A stretch of DNA of 64,000 nt from Virgibacillus salexigens (GCF_014905415.1 NZ_BNEO01000001.1:1488001-1552000); one strand, 5' to 3'; positions 9,760 through 19,908 are shown, counted from the first letter of the stretch. A program made the numbers and translations. Notes: generated by a model not told the origin, from the letters alone.

Positions 9760-11199
9760 TTAATTCTGAACATAATCTATCGGGTTTTCACGCTGGTCGT
9801 CTTTATATACTTCAAAATGGAGGTGAACGCCTGTGGAATTCCCCGTAGAACCCATTACCCCTATTTTACTTCCTTTTTCAATCGTATCTCCTTTGTTAAC
9901 GCTCAATGAGGACAAGTGAGCGTAAATGGTTTTCATTCCGTTATTGTGATTGATGATCACCTTGTTTCCATAGCCACCATCATCAAATCCGGCAGAAACC
10001 ACTGTTCCATTATCAGCTGCCTTGATTGTACGATCGCTAGTACCTGCAATATCAATACCTTTATGCATTTTTCCCCATCGTTCTCCCATATGGCTCGTTA
10101 TTTGACCACCTACCGCTGGCCATTCTAACTCGCCAGTACCGCGAGATGGAAGTTCTTTTGTACCTTTTATAATAATTTCTTTTTGGGGTTCTTCCGTAGT
10201 GGTTTCATTCAATACTTCTTTATTCACCTGATTTCCATTACGAGTTTCCGTTTCGTAAAGTACTTCTTTTTCACCATCTTTACCTTCTTGTTTGGTTTTT
10301 TCTTCCCCTTTATACAATTCACCAGACGTAATGATGTCTGTTTCATACTCTACTTTTTCTTCTTGTAGCTGCGTTTCCGTCACAATGACTTCAGCAATTG
10401 GTTTTTGTTCATTTACTGTTATTTCCTGATCGATTTTTAATACGCTTTTTTCCTCAAGGGATGCATTTAAATCCATTAATTTCTTGTTCGAAAGATTATA
10501 GTTTTCTGCAATTTCACTTAATGCTTCCCCTTTATTAACTTTATGCACCTTTTCTTCCGTCATTCCTTTACGCAATCTTTCAATCCCTTGCTCAAGTGTA
10601 GAAAGACGATCAGGTGTGACTTGCTTTTCTTTGTAATCAATGTCCTCAGAAATCGTTACATCTGTTACTTGCTTATCACCTCTGTTGCTTGATTCGAGAT
10701 TATCCTCCTCTTTAGAAGCTAATGCCTGTAGGTTTTTTTCATCTACAAAGGTTGTGACATAGTTGCGGACAACCTGTTCTGCTGTTTCTCGATCCGTATA
10801 ATATCCTACCGATTCCCCTCCAATGTTGAGTTCAACAGCATCAGCGATTATCGTGACATCTGCCTTAATGGAATGTAGCACACGCTCATGATCAAATGTT
10901 GGGTTAAATACCTTTTCGGATATAACAGAAATCTTTTGCTTCGGTTGCAATGATGTGTGGTTATCGGTTTTGGCTTTTGCCATTTTTTGATCAATTGCAT
11001 CATCAACTACTTTTTCATTAGCTACTTTTCCAATATGTTCGCCATCTATGTAAACATGATAGACTGTATCTAAGTCTTCAGCTGCATACACCGTCGTAAC
11101 CGTAAAGATAGTTGCTAGAATAAATCCAGTTAGTACTTTTATATGAAAGCCCGTTGAAGCTTTTTTATTATTTTTTTTCTTATCTTTGCCTATACCCAC
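9760..11199 (-). CDS. Secreted M23 peptidase with LysM and G5 domains
   Basis: This is a cell-wall endopeptidase. After a basic N-terminus there is a membrane or signal segment ending in VTTVYAAED, then a LysM domain (VHKVNKGEALSEIAENYNL), a G5 domain (about residues 275-350) and a C-terminal M23 lysostaphin-type metallopeptidase. The zinc-binding motifs are complete: HKGID, and HLHFE, with the YAHLS loop. It should cut peptidoglycan cross-bridges during growth. The reading frame is open from an ATG at 11235, but that has a poor ribosome site, whereas the GTG at 11199 lies 11 bases after a strong AAGGAGG, so I prefer the latter (479 residues). Its position next to walR, the regulator of wall hydrolases, suggests WalR control. 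Confidence 0.88.
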   Translation of the reverse strand: MGIGKDKKKNNKKASTGFHIKVLTGFILATIFTVTTVYAAEDLDTVYHVYIDGEHIGKVANEKVVDDAIDQKMAKAKTDNHTSLQPKQKISVISEKVFNPTFDHERVLHSIKADVTIIADAVELNIGGESVGYYTDRETAEQVVRNYVTTFVDEKNLQALASKEEDNLESSNRGDKQVTDVTISEDIDYKEKQVTPDRLSTLEQGIERLRKGMTEEKVHKVNKGEALSEIAENYNLSNKKLMDLNASLEEKSVLKIDQEITVNEQKPIAEVIVTETQLQEEKVEYETDIITSGELYKGEEKTKQEGKDGEKEVLYETETRNGNQVNKEVLNETTTEEPQKEIIIKGTKELPSRGTGELEWPAVGGQITSHMGERWGKMHKGIDIAGTSDRTIKAADNGTVVSAGFDDGGYGNKVIINHNNGMKTIYAHLSSLSVNKGDTIEKGSKIGVMGSTGNSTGVHLHFEVYKDDQRENPIDYVQN

Positions 11200-11289
11200 T
11201 TCCCGTTGCTCCTCCTTACATCTCTTTCTGACCATTTAGCTTCTATTAATCTAACATAGGATAATAGACTCAGAAATAGAAATAACAGA

Positions 11290-11319
11290 ATTGTAAAGAA
11301 AATGTATATCTACAGTCAA
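11290..11319 (-). promoter_or_regulatory. Promoter of the M23 gene with an overlapping WalR-like repeat
   Basis: On the minus strand TTGACT (11314-11319), an 18-base spacer and TACAAT (11290-11295) form a sigma-A promoter about 90 bases upstream of the GTG start. The plus strand across the same spot reads TGTAAA, five bases, TGTATA (11292-11308), one mismatch from the WalR consensus direct repeat. WalR binding is inferred only. Confidence 0.5.
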
Positions 11320-11508
11320 TTTCTTAGTATAATTAGGAAATTTATTGGCGAATATTGGATGAAACCAATAGTTAAGGGAGATATTTCCAGATAACCTGGA
11401 TAAGCAATGTATCAGCCCCAAGCTGTTACGCATTTCTAGGGTTAGCTAGTTATAGAGGAGTCTCCTTTTATGATGGGAAGCTCTAACGTCCATTCGCGAA
11501 CATCCAGA

Positions 11509-11549
11509 TAAAAAAGCTTGTAGAAAAACACGAGGTTTCACTACAAGCT
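11509..11549 (-). terminator. purA terminator
   Basis: AGCTTGTAG (11515-11523) pairs perfectly with CTACAAGCT (11541-11549); the minus strand continues into a T-run. It sits 28 bases past the purA stop. Confidence 0.85.
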
Positions 11550-11576
11550 GAGGGCACCACAATGGGTGGACTTTTT

Positions 11577-12863
11577 CTAGCTGTATACGCTTCGAACAAT
11601 ATTGGTTTGTGCACGATCTGGGCCAACAGAGAAAATGGATAAAGGAATCTCCGTAAGCTGTGAAATCCGCTCCAAATAATGACGGGCATTTTCTGGAAGT
11701 TCATGCAGACTTTTGGCGTTCGTTATATCTTCTGTCCAGCCTGGCATTTCTTCATAAACAGGTTCACATTCAGCAAGTGCAGCTAAGCTAGCTGGGAACT
11801 CATGAATGATTTCCCCTTTATACCGATACGCTACACAGATTTTAACCGTTTCGATTCCAGTTAATACATCTATCGAATTTAATGATAAATCGGTAATACC
11901 ACTTACACGACGCGCATGGCGGACAACGACACTATCAAACCAGCCAACACGACGGGCCCGACCTGTAGTCGTTCCATATTCCCGTCCAACCTCACGAATT
12001 TGTTCTCCAATTTCATCATGTAACTCCGTAGGAAAAGGACCATCGCCTACACGAGTTGTATATGCTTTAGAAACGCCTACCACATGGTCAATCTTGGTTG
12101 GTCCCACACCAGAACCGATCGTAACCCCTCCAGCAATCGGGTTAGAGGAAGTAACGAATGGATAGGTACCTTGGTCAATATCTAGCATAACACCTTGTGC
12201 ACCTTCAAATAGGACACGACGTCCTTCATCCAACGCATCATTTAACACGACGGAAGTATCGCAGACGTATTTTGCCATTTGCTGCCCATACGCATAATAT
12301 TCTTCGAGAATTTCTTCTACTTGCATAGGCGCTACTTCATAGACCTTTTCGAATAGACGATTTTTTTCTAATAGGTTTTGTTCAAGCTTCGCACGAAAAA
12401 CTTCCTTATCCATTAAATCAGCGATACGAATGCCACAACGTGCTGCTTTATCCATATAAGCTGGTCCAATACCTTTTTTCGTTGTACCAATCTTATTTTC
12501 GCCTTTTGCTTCTTCCTGCAAAACATCTAATTTAAGGTGGTAAGGTAAGATAATATGAGCACGGTTACTGATCCTTAAGTTATCCGTTGAAATATTGCGT
12601 TCATGTAAATAGGCAATCTCATCCATAAACGCCTTTGGATCAATAACCATCCCATTCCCTAATACACATGTCTTTTCATCAAAAAATATGCCAGATGGGA
12701 TCAAATGCAACTTGTATGTGACATCGTCAAATTTAATCGTGTGTCCAGCATTGTTACCACCTTGGTAACGAGCTACTACCTCGGCATTTTGCGATAAGAA
12801 ATCAGTAATCTTCCCTTTGCCTTCATCGCCCCACTGCGTTCCAACAACTACTACTGAGGACAT
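11577..12863 (-). CDS. purA: Adenylosuccinate synthetase
   Basis: PurA joins IMP and aspartate with GTP to make adenylosuccinate, the first committed step from IMP to AMP. The 428-residue length is standard. The N-terminal [11 protein letters not shown] loop binds GTP, and the IMP/aspartate-binding signatures GIGPAY and [13 protein letters not shown] are intact. It stands alone between dnaB and the M23 gene, with its own promoter, PurBoxes and terminator, the same location as in B. subtilis. Confidence 0.98.
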   Translation of the reverse strand: MSSVVVVGTQWGDEGKGKITDFLSQNAEVVARYQGGNNAGHTIKFDDVTYKLHLIPSGIFFDEKTCVLGNGMVIDPKAFMDEIAYLHERNISTDNLRISNRAHIILPYHLKLDVLQEEAKGENKIGTTKKGIGPAYMDKAARCGIRIADLMDKEVFRAKLEQNLLEKNRLFEKVYEVAPMQVEEILEEYYAYGQQMAKYVCDTSVVLNDALDEGRRVLFEGAQGVMLDIDQGTYPFVTSSNPIAGGVTIGSGVGPTKIDHVVGVSKAYTTRVGDGPFPTELHDEIGEQIREVGREYGTTTGRARRVGWFDSVVVRHARRVSGITDLSLNSIDVLTGIETVKICVAYRYKGEIIHEFPASLAALAECEPVYEEMPGWTEDITNAKSLHELPENARHYLERISQLTEIPLSIFSVGPDRAQTNIVRSVYS

Positions 12864-12919
12864 GGTGCACCTCCACTATATTTATCAATATTGTATGTCT
12901 TTAATTAATCACAAAAGTA

Positions 12920-12996
12920 ATTTTATCAGTAATACTCCTAATCGTCAATGTGAAATACGAACATTACATTAAAATACAAATATATCGTTCGTATAA
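12920..12996 (-). promoter_or_regulatory. purA promoter with paired PurBoxes
   Basis: On the minus strand TTGACG (12943-12948), a 17-base spacer and TAAAAT (12920-12925) form a sigma-A promoter. Just upstream are two inverted sequences with the PurR core CGAAC: 12953-12965 (one mismatch to the PurBox consensus) and the reverse complement at 12984-12996 (three mismatches). Paired inverted PurBoxes upstream of purA are known in B. subtilis, where PurR represses the gene. Confidence 0.75.
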
Positions 12997-13004
12997 ATTC
13001 AATA

Positions 13005-13036
13005 AACAAAAAAACAGCCCCTCTTGGAGCTGTTTT
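13005..13036 (-). terminator. Terminator of the replicative helicase gene
   Basis: On the minus strand AAAACAGCTCC and GGGGCTGTTTT form a stem with a four-base loop, followed by a T-run. The stem overlaps the helicase stop region. Confidence 0.85.
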
Positions 13037-14402
13037 ATACGGAAACTGGTGGTATATCACTTTCTTGATAACGGTGGTCTAAGTCCACAAACTTATTATA
13101 CTCTTTCACAAATGCCAATTCTACATTACCAACGGGACCATTCCGCTGCTTCGAAATAATTATTTCGATAATATTTTGTTTTTCGGATTCGGAATCATAA
13201 TAGTCATCTCGATATAAAAATCCTACTATATCAGCATCCTGCTCAATACTTCCCGATTCACGTAAATCTGACATCATCGGGCGTTTATCCTGACGAGATT
13301 CAACACCACGGGATAGCTGAGATAATGCAATTAAAGGCACATTTAATTCTCTCGCTAATCCTTTTAATGCTCTGGAAATCTCAGAAACTTCTTGCTGTCT
13401 GTTTTCTTTTGAATTTGCACTGCCTTGGATAAGTTGTAAATAATCAATCAAAATCATGCCAAGTCCATGCTCTTGTTTCAAACGACGACATTTCGAGCGT
13501 ATATCTGCTACACGAATTCCCGGCGTATCGTCTATATAGATACCCGCATTTGATAAACTCCCCATAGCCATCGTCAACTTACTCCAATCATCCGCCTGGA
13601 GCTGACCATTTCGTAATCGTTGGGCATCTATATTCCCTTCCGCACATAACATACGCTGCACCAATTGATCGGCACCCATCTCTAAACTAAAGATGGCAAC
13701 ATTCTCATCGGTATTAACAGCTACATTCTGGGCAATATTCAGTGCAAATGCGGTTTTACCTACAGATGGACGTGCAGCGACAATAATGAGATCATTTCGC
13801 TGAAAGCCGGAGGTAATACGGTCTAAATCACGAAATCCAGTCGGTATCCCTGTGACATCACCAGTTTGATGATGTAATTGTTCTATATTGTCATAAACAT
13901 CTATTAAAACATCTTTAATTGCTTTAAATGCACCTGAATTCTTCCTCCCAGAAACATCAAGAATGCTTTTTTCAGCTTCATTAACAATTTCTTCTACTTC
14001 ATCCTGACGTTCAAAACTAGACGTAACAATATCCGTTGCAGATCGTATTAATCGCCTTAACAATGCTTTCTCTTCAACAATTCGGCAATAATAACCGATA
14101 TTTGCCGCTGTCGGTACACTATCAGCAACCTCAGATAAGTATTGAACCCCACCGGCTTCGTCCAATTGTTGAGCGTTATACAAATAAGAAGTAACAGTAA
14201 CCACATCAATTGGTTCGCCTCGATCAGAAAGAGCCATCATGCATGCAAAAATACGCTGATGACTAGCACGATAGAAATCCTCTGGTACCAAGATTTCCGA
14301 TGCAGCGGAAAAGGCATCTGGATCAATAAAAACAGCCCCGATAATCGACTGCTCCGCTTCAATATTATGTGGTGGTGTACGATCATTCCATGACTCGCTC
14401 AT
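13035..14402 (-). CDS. dnaB: Replicative DNA helicase (DnaB type)
   Basis: This is the hexameric helicase that unwinds the fork; B. subtilis calls it DnaC. The N-terminal DnaB domain begins PPHNIEAEQSIIGAVF, and the RecA-like motor has Walker A RPSVGKTAFALN, Walker B MILIDYLQLI and the arginine-finger region KQRNGPVG. The frame is open to 14495, but the ATG at 14402 gives the canonical N-terminus, preceded by AAAGGGG, for 455 residues. The gene follows rplI and gdpP in a common Bacillaceae order. Confidence 0.97.
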   Translation of the reverse strand: MSESWNDRTPPHNIEAEQSIIGAVFIDPDAFSAASEILVPEDFYRASHQRIFACMMALSDRGEPIDVVTVTSYLYNAQQLDEAGGVQYLSEVADSVPTAANIGYYCRIVEEKALLRRLIRSATDIVTSSFERQDEVEEIVNEAEKSILDVSGRKNSGAFKAIKDVLIDVYDNIEQLHHQTGDVTGIPTGFRDLDRITSGFQRNDLIIVAARPSVGKTAFALNIAQNVAVNTDENVAIFSLEMGADQLVQRMLCAEGNIDAQRLRNGQLQADDWSKLTMAMGSLSNAGIYIDDTPGIRVADIRSKCRRLKQEHGLGMILIDYLQLIQGSANSKENRQQEVSEISRALKGLARELNVPLIALSQLSRGVESRQDKRPMMSDLRESGSIEQDADIVGFLYRDDYYDSESEKQNIIEIIISKQRNGPVGNVELAFVKEYNKFVDLDHRYQESDIPPVSV

Positions 14403-14727
14403 TGGGTCTGTCCCCTTTCTTAGGAGATAAAGTAAATCTTCAATTAGGCTTCTCGGACAAATCATCTCCTCTTCAAGTGGGAGTATTCCTGCCAATTAAC
14501 CTAGGTTAAATCAAAATAAATGCGCCCTGGACACTAAACAGCGATTCTAGTATTCCAGGAATAACCTTGCTCCAGTACATTCTCCCGAAACGCATAGTGC
14601 GAGTAACCTTTACTTTTGTACGGAGGCTGTGAGCAAGCTAAAGAACTAAAACCTACCTGTTCGAAACTATCCTTTTTACCTTTTAAGAAGGAAGGCGCAT
14701 CAGCATCATGATTTTAAAGAACCTTGA
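14403..14727. other. 325-base gap between rplI and the helicase gene
   Basis: Apart from a weak inverted repeat CCTGGA/TCCAGG (14526-14531 and 14554-14559, 22-base loop, no T-run) I see no convincing promoter, terminator or RNA. Confidence 0.4.
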
Positions 14728-15174
14728 TTATTTTTCCGATACATGTACTTTTATTGAACCGGAAACTTCTGGATGTAGCTTCACTGGTACCGTTGTATAG
14801 CCTAACGAGCGAATAGGTGAATCCAGTTCAATTTTACGTTTATCAATCTGGTAACCGTGAGCCTTTTTCAGCGTTTCTGAAATCTGTTTACTTGTAATCG
14901 AACCAAATAAACGTCCACTATCCCCGGATTTAGCAGTTAATTCAACTGTTAAATTAGCCAATTTATCTTTTAATTGAATCGCTTCTTCTTTTTCTTCTTG
15001 TTCTAATTGTTCTTGTTTCTTTTTCTTTGCATCTAATGCTTTAAGATTCCCTGATGTTGCTTCTTCAGCTAAATTATATTTTAATAGATAGTTACGGGCG
15101 TACCCATCAGAAACATTTTTCACTTCACCTTTTTTGCCTTTGCCTTTTACATCTTTAAGAAATATTACTTTCAT
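14728..15174 (-). CDS. rplI: 50S ribosomal protein L9
   Basis: L9 is 148 residues, as usual. The N-terminal RNA-binding lobe begins [20 protein letters not shown] and contains GYARNYLL, followed by the long connecting helix rich in Lys, Glu and Gln and the C-terminal lobe. It stabilises the L1 stalk base of the 50S subunit. Its start overlaps the gdpP stop by four bases, so the two are translationally coupled. Confidence 0.98.
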   Translation of the reverse strand: MKVIFLKDVKGKGKKGEVKNVSDGYARNYLLKYNLAEEATSGNLKALDAKKKKQEQLEQEEKEEAIQLKDKLANLTVELTAKSGDSGRLFGSITSKQISETLKKAHGYQIDKRKIELDSPIRSLGYTTVPVKLHPEVSGSIKVHVSEK

Positions 15175-17144
15175 TCGGATTCGCTCCCCTCATAATATTC
15201 ATCTATAATTTCTTTTAATAGGTTTTCTGCCTCATCAATGGTGGTATCTTTAATTTGAGTAGCAGCATTGGTTAAATGCCCACCACCGTCCATCTTTTCC
15301 ATTATAATTTGTACGTTAACATCTCCTAATGACCTGGCACTAATGCCAACTCTTCCATCTTTCCGCTCGGAAATAACAAAAGAAGCGCTAATGCCGCTCA
15401 TCGTGAGTAATATATCTGCAGCCTGTGCGATTAATACCGGCCCATGAACCTGTCCTTCTTCTGCTTTAGATATAGCGATCTCATCTCTGAATATATCTGC
15501 CCGTTCAATTAATTTACTTCGTTCAACATACACATCAATGTCTTCCTTCATGAACTCTTGTACCAGCACTGTATCCGCACCTTTTGCACGTAGATAGGAA
15601 GCTGCGTCAAACGTTCTAGATCCCGTTCTTAACGTAAAACTTTTTGTATCCACAATGATACCAGCAAGCAATGCGGTCGCTTCCAACATTCTTAGCTTTA
15701 ATTTTTTCGGTTGGTATTCCAATAGTTCGGTTACTAATTCTGCTGTCGAAGATGCATATGGCTCCATATATACGAGTGTTGGAGTTTTAATAAACTCTTC
15801 CCCTCGACGATGATGATCAATAACGACTTTATAATCCGATTTCTGCAGCAATGATTCACTTGCAACCATGGAAGGGCGATGGGTATCAACCACTACAATT
15901 AAACTTCGACTACCGATAACAGCGTCTGCCTCGTCAGGGTCAATAAAATACTGCCAAAGTTTTTCGTCATCCTGAATTGCTTTCACAAGGCGATACACAC
16001 CTGTGTCAACATCCTCTGGATCAAATACAATATAGCCTTCCACATCATTTGCAAGAGCTATATTTAATATGCCAATTGCTGCACCTAATGCATCCATATC
16101 CGGTGCTTTATGCCCCATAATAATTACATTATCACTTGCTCGTATCAACTCTTTTAAGGCATGAGAAATAACTCTAGCTCTCACACGGGTCCGCTTCTCC
16201 ATTGGGTTTGTTTTCCCTCCATAGAAACGAACCTTGCCTGATTCATCCTTGATCGCTACTTGGTCACCGCCTCGGCCGAGAGCTAAATCAAGACTAGATT
16301 GTGCTAATTCTCCTAATGTTGGTATATCCACATTGCCTACTCCAACACCAATACTTAGTGTTACAGGAGTATTGCGTTCGCCGCTTAACTCACGTACCTC
16401 ATCTAAGATTTCAAATTTGGCCTTTTCCAAGCTTGCTAAAATTTCTTTTGAACCGACCGCAATAAACCGCTCTTGGGATGTTCGTTTTAAATAGAGGCCA
16501 TAGTGATTAGCCCATTTATTTAACACGGAAGTTACTTGTGAGTTTAGATGGCTCTTATTCGTATCATCCATGTTTTGTGTGATTTCCTCATAGTTATCTA
16601 AAAAAATAAACGAAATCACGGTTTGTTCATTATGATAGAGGTTCTGTAATTCCGCTTGCTCGGTGCGATCAAATAAGTATAGTAGCCGTTCTTGTTTTTT
16701 TACCGTGGTTTGAAACATATAACCTTGTAATTGAAACCAAATATCATCTTTATTCTCTTTTATCTTTGGAATTAAATCCTCTGATAACGTATGAAGTGAA
16801 TTTCCAACTAAGCTATCCTTTTCAAATCGATTCATATATGGGTTTGCCCATTCTATTTTATAATCCTCACTAAATAGAATGATACCAAACGGCATCTCCA
16901 ATAATGCTTCTTCTCCTACCTTTTTAATCCTGTGAGATAACGTTGTTATATACTGCTCCGCTTCGTCTTGAAGCGTTTGTTCTGATCGTATACTATAGTA
17001 AAGCGAAACAGCTAATAGCACAGTCATGATTAGCCCCAACATCCACTGGAAATACCAAATAACTCCAAGTAGAATAATGGAAAGGAGATAGATAATCCAT
17101 ACATGATTTCTCAATGTTGGCTTATTTTGTTTATCTGACATCAC
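15171..17144 (-). CDS. gdpP: GdpP cyclic-di-AMP phosphodiesterase
   Basis: GdpP degrades the essential second messenger c-di-AMP to pApA. The 657 residues contain two N-terminal membrane helices (about 15-52), a divergent PAS domain (about 80-150), a degenerate GGDEF domain ending in [11 protein letters not shown], and a DHH-DHHA1 catalytic unit. Catalytic motifs are [12 protein letters not shown], the VVDTHRP segment, [10 protein letters not shown], and GGGH near the C-terminus. Reduced function mutations in relatives alter wall stress and beta-lactam tolerance. The gene precedes rplI and follows the DUF2232 protein, the B. subtilis order yybS-yybT(gdpP)-rplI. Confidence 0.96.
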   Translation of the reverse strand: MMSDKQNKPTLRNHVWIIYLLSIILLGVIWYFQWMLGLIMTVLLAVSLYYSIRSEQTLQDEAEQYITTLSHRIKKVGEEALLEMPFGIILFSEDYKIEWANPYMNRFEKDSLVGNSLHTLSEDLIPKIKENKDDIWFQLQGYMFQTTVKKQERLLYLFDRTEQAELQNLYHNEQTVISFIFLDNYEEITQNMDDTNKSHLNSQVTSVLNKWANHYGLYLKRTSQERFIAVGSKEILASLEKAKFEILDEVRELSGERNTPVTLSIGVGVGNVDIPTLGELAQSSLDLALGRGGDQVAIKDESGKVRFYGGKTNPMEKRTRVRARVISHALKELIRASDNVIIMGHKAPDMDALGAAIGILNIALANDVEGYIVFDPEDVDTGVYRLVKAIQDDEKLWQYFIDPDEADAVIGSRSLIVVVDTHRPSMVASESLLQKSDYKVVIDHHRRGEEFIKTPTLVYMEPYASSTAELVTELLEYQPKKLKLRMLEATALLAGIIVDTKSFTLRTGSRTFDAASYLRAKGADTVLVQEFMKEDIDVYVERSKLIERADIFRDEIAISKAEEGQVHGPVLIAQAADILLTMSGISASFVISERKDGRVGISARSLGDVNVQIIMEKMDGGGHLTNAATQIKDTTIDEAENLLKEIIDEYYEGSESE

Positions 17145-17186
17145 ATTCAGCTCCTACTGTGCAATACCTTTTATTTTCATTACCGT

Positions 17187-18128
17187 TTATTTCTTCTTCG
17201 CTAACCGATCTCTTAATTCAAATCCTAAATCGATAATCCCGATAAAGCGTACAATAAAAAGTAGGATAGGGATAAACAGTGCTAATATTGTACATATAAT
17301 CGGAAACGCTTTTGTCATATTTTTATGATGCGTATAGAAAAACAGGAATGAAAACCCTTGAATCGTCACAAGCATTTGTGTGATTACTAATAAATTCTGA
17401 GTCGCCATATATAGCATACTATCTGGATCTGTAAAAATATATGCGAACAATAGTGCAATTACATAAACAAAAATAATTGCTACTGGAAAACGCAAATCTC
17501 GAAACGGTGGAAAATGTAAATTCTTTCTATCTAATCGGTTGATTACTTTATAGCTCACCCATTGACTAACAAAAGCAAATAAAATTGCTGATGCAGCTAG
17601 GAAAAATGGAAAAAGATCAACTAAACTATTCATCGTCTCTTCCATCGTTGCTTTTAATTCCTCTGTTTGTTCATCTGTAGCAAATTGCTCAATAACCCCA
17701 GATGACATTTCCATGGATTCTGTTGTCATCTGTTTAAATTGTTGAAGGATATTTACATCGAACACAAATTGTGTAAATACAAACGCAAATAGCAGTCCTA
17801 TAATAAAACCAAAGGTGCCCCTTGCCCATGTTTCATAAGCAGTTAGCTTACTATAAATAGCACTCCCAATTAAAATTCCACCAAGGCCAGCAACAATCGT
17901 TAGTGGTAACGTGTAAATCGTTGTTAGTAAAATTGTTATTAGCAAAGCTGCTGTTAACATTAGTAATGCCGGTTTCCAATCATGTCTCGATGTATATAAA
18001 ATAAATGGAATTGGCAATAAAAAGATCGATACCATAGCTAAAATCGGAATAAACATGCTAACAAGCAATATTCCAATAAATACAGCTGTTAATAACGCAC
18101 CATCGGTTAGTTGTTTTGATTGATTCAT
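17187..18128 (-). CDS. YybS-like DUF2232 membrane protein
   Basis: The 313-residue product is an integral membrane protein with about eight hydrophobic segments, belonging to the DUF2232/YybS family found upstream of gdpP in Bacillaceae. The fold resembles substrate-binding subunits of ECF transporters, but no function is established. The frame opens at 18140, but the GGGGTG ribosome site lies between that ATG and the next one at 18128, so the start is MNQSKQLTDG. The gap to gdpP is 42 bases, implying co-transcription. Confidence 0.85.
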   Translation of the reverse strand: MNQSKQLTDGALLTAVFIGILLVSMFIPILAMVSIFLLPIPFILYTSRHDWKPALLMLTAALLITILLTTIYTLPLTIVAGLGGILIGSAIYSKLTAYETWARGTFGFIIGLLFAFVFTQFVFDVNILQQFKQMTTESMEMSSGVIEQFATDEQTEELKATMEETMNSLVDLFPFFLAASAILFAFVSQWVSYKVINRLDRKNLHFPPFRDLRFPVAIIFVYVIALLFAYIFTDPDSMLYMATQNLLVITQMLVTIQGFSFLFFYTHHKNMTKAFPIICTILALFIPILLFIVRFIGIIDLGFELRDRLAKKK

Positions 18129-18221
18129 TTTGCACCCCATCTTACTTAGGTTGATACTATATCATTATAATATGATAACATGTTTTTAGCGTAAATAGTT
18201 GTCGAAAAGGGTAGAAAAAAT

Positions 18222-18235
18222 ATTTCCCGGGTAAT
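18222..18235. promoter_or_regulatory. Candidate Noc-binding site (NBS)
   Basis: ATTTCCCGGGTAAT differs from the B. subtilis Noc-binding palindrome ATTTCCCGGGAAAT at one position. It lies in a non-coding gap between the divergent yybS-like and DUF1189-like genes, about 10 kb from noc itself. It is the only such sequence I noticed in the window. Confidence 0.65.
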
Positions 18236-18419
18236 AATTTATTCGCTTACCTCGAAATATAGGGGAATTATTTATTACGTATGCCCTGTTTTGTCATATA
18301 TTGTAATTACAAATGAATAGGTTATATGAATTGTCACTGTTTTTTCAAGTCCGAGAAAGGCAATTATTGCTTGATTGCCTTATAATAGTAATTGAAATAA
18401 GAAATAAGGATGGACAATC

Positions 18420-18908
18420 ATGGTATTTCTAAATGCATTTATACATACTATCAAATTACCTAGAAAAAAGGCAATCTTTCAGCTTAATCGAGTTGGTATG
18501 GATATAACAATTATTTACATGTTTATTCTCTTGATGCTTGTTTCTATTCCGTCGCTGATTGATCGATTTACAACAGATAGCGGGCTAAGCGCCGATCTGA
18601 GTATCTTGTTTATTATTATTTACTTTTTCATTTTTTATTATTTGCCTCTGACCATTATCGTGTTGATTTTAATTTCTATTATTGCTTATATTGCAACAGG
18701 TTTGGCAAAACTAATGGGGAGGAAGCTTAAATTTTCGATACTATGGAAAATGACAGCTTTTACCACAACGATTCCATTTATCTTGTATACGATAATAGCC
18801 TTATTTTTCTCAATTAGTGATACATATTTATGGGCGATTGCTGGATATTCCATTATTTTATTAATCATCATTATTTCCGTTTATCCCAAACGCCGGAGTA
18901 CCAAATAA
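18420..18908 (+). CDS. DUF1189-like integral membrane protein
   Basis: The 162-residue product has an N-terminal amphipathic stretch and about four strongly hydrophobic segments (around 28-45, 62-90, 108-130 and 135-153). The start, MVFLNAFIHTIKLPRKKAIF, resembles DUF1189 (Yip1-related) membrane proteins of Bacilli, which have no known function. It runs opposite to its neighbours and is followed 30 bases later by the modA gene, with which it probably forms a two-gene operon. A TATAAT sequence about 40 bases upstream may be its -10 element. Confidence 0.65.
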   Translation: MVFLNAFIHTIKLPRKKAIFQLNRVGMDITIIYMFILLMLVSIPSLIDRFTTDSGLSADLSILFIIIYFFIFYYLPLTIIVLILISIIAYIATGLAKLMGRKLKFSILWKMTAFTTTIPFILYTIIALFFSISDTYLWAIAGYSIILLIIIISVYPKRRSTK

Positions 18909-18938
18909 TGATTTACAACAACTGCAAGGTGGGGTTAT

Positions 18939-19736
18939 ATGAAGCATCTTATTCTTCTTCTGGTTGCCTTACTCTCATTAACTGGATGTGCCATGTTTGA
19001 GCAAGAGGAACCTTTTCAAGAATCAACAGAAGAAAATAGAATATTAGTATCTGCAGACACTAGCTTAACGGATGTACTACCAGAGATTATCTCTGCCTTT
19101 GAAGCGAGTCATCCTTACATTACGGTTGATGTAAACTACGGAGGGTCTGGAAAGTTATCTCAGCAGATACAACAAGGAGCACCAGTTGATTTATTTTTAT
19201 CTTCTAATCAAGAGTGGATGAATGTATTAGAAGAAGAAGATGTTATTGTTAAAGAATCGCGTTCTAATTTTATTGGTAATAAACTCGTTATCATTAGTAA
19301 TAAAGAATCAAGTCTTTCTTTACCTACGATTCATAGCCTCTTAGATACCTCTGTGAGTAGTATAGCTGTTGGCGATCCAATAACCGTTCCATCAGGTACG
19401 TATGCAAAAGAAGCTCTACAATCTCAAGGAGTATGGGATCAAATAGAGAATAAACTCGTTTATACAAATGATGTTCGTCAGACACTTCAGTATGTAGAAA
19501 CAGGTAAAAGTAATGTAGGCGTTGTCTACGCTTCTGATGCTGCTAGCTCCAAGCAAATAAATGTGCTAACAGAAATAAATAAAAAGCTGCATACACCAAT
19601 TGTTTATCCAGCAGGTGTGACATCGTATAGTACCAATCGACACGATTCAGAATCGTTTATTGATTTTCTAAACACAGAAGAAGCAACTGAGATTTTTGAG
19701 TCTTATCAGTTTATTAACATCAATAACAGAAAATAA
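18939..19736 (+). CDS. modA: ModA-like molybdate-binding lipoprotein, orphan
   Basis: This is a 265-residue periplasmic-type binding protein anchored as a lipoprotein (lipobox LTGC, Cys17). The opening VSADTSLTDVLPEIISAFE, then NYGGSGKLSQQI and GAPVDLFLSS, are the oxyanion-binding signatures of ModA. It should bind molybdate or tungstate outside the membrane. The gene has no modB permease or modC ATPase beside it; it is preceded by a DUF1189-like membrane protein and followed by a terminator. The transport partners must be encoded elsewhere, or the protein has another role. The family call is good, the substrate inferred. Confidence 0.82.
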   Translation: MKHLILLLVALLSLTGCAMFEQEEPFQESTEENRILVSADTSLTDVLPEIISAFEASHPYITVDVNYGGSGKLSQQIQQGAPVDLFLSSNQEWMNVLEEEDVIVKESRSNFIGNKLVIISNKESSLSLPTIHSLLDTSVSSIAVGDPITVPSGTYAKEALQSQGVWDQIENKLVYTNDVRQTLQYVETGKSNVGVVYASDAASSKQINVLTEINKKLHTPIVYPAGVTSYSTNRHDSESFIDFLNTEEATEIFESYQFININNRK

Positions 19737-19748
19737 CCATTCTAACCA

Positions 19749-19781
19749 CGAAAACCAAGCCCAGCATGAGCTTGGTTTTCG
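19749..19781. terminator. Bidirectional terminator after modA
   Basis: A perfect 12-bp stem (CGAAAACCAAGC at 19749-19760 with GCTTGGTTTTCG at 19770-19781) around a nine-base loop lies 12 bases after modA. Confidence 0.85.
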
Positions 19782-19908
19782 TTTGTTATAAATAGCCAAA
19801 CAGGCAAGCTAATGAAGTTGGGTACGCTTAAGCAAATTCAACATTCTTTCAAACGCAATTAGAAGTTATGGCGCTTTCACAGGCACTGCCTCAGCAACTC
19901 CGTTAACC

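Larger units (their letters stand above)
11236..11576. other. 341-base gap between the M23 gene and purA
   Basis: It holds the M23 promoter (11290-11319) and the purA terminator (11509-11549). I see no tRNA-like sequence and no convincing coding frame between them; a 60-codon minus frame at 11251-11433 lacks a ribosome site. Confidence 0.5.

Noticed and set aside
11251-11433. 60-codon minus-strand frame between the M23 gene and purA
   Set aside because: No ribosome site, no domain, and it overlaps the M23 promoter.
14526-14559. CCTGGA/TCCAGG inverted repeat between rplI and the helicase gene
   Set aside because: Six-base arms with a 22-base loop and no T-run are too weak to call a terminator.
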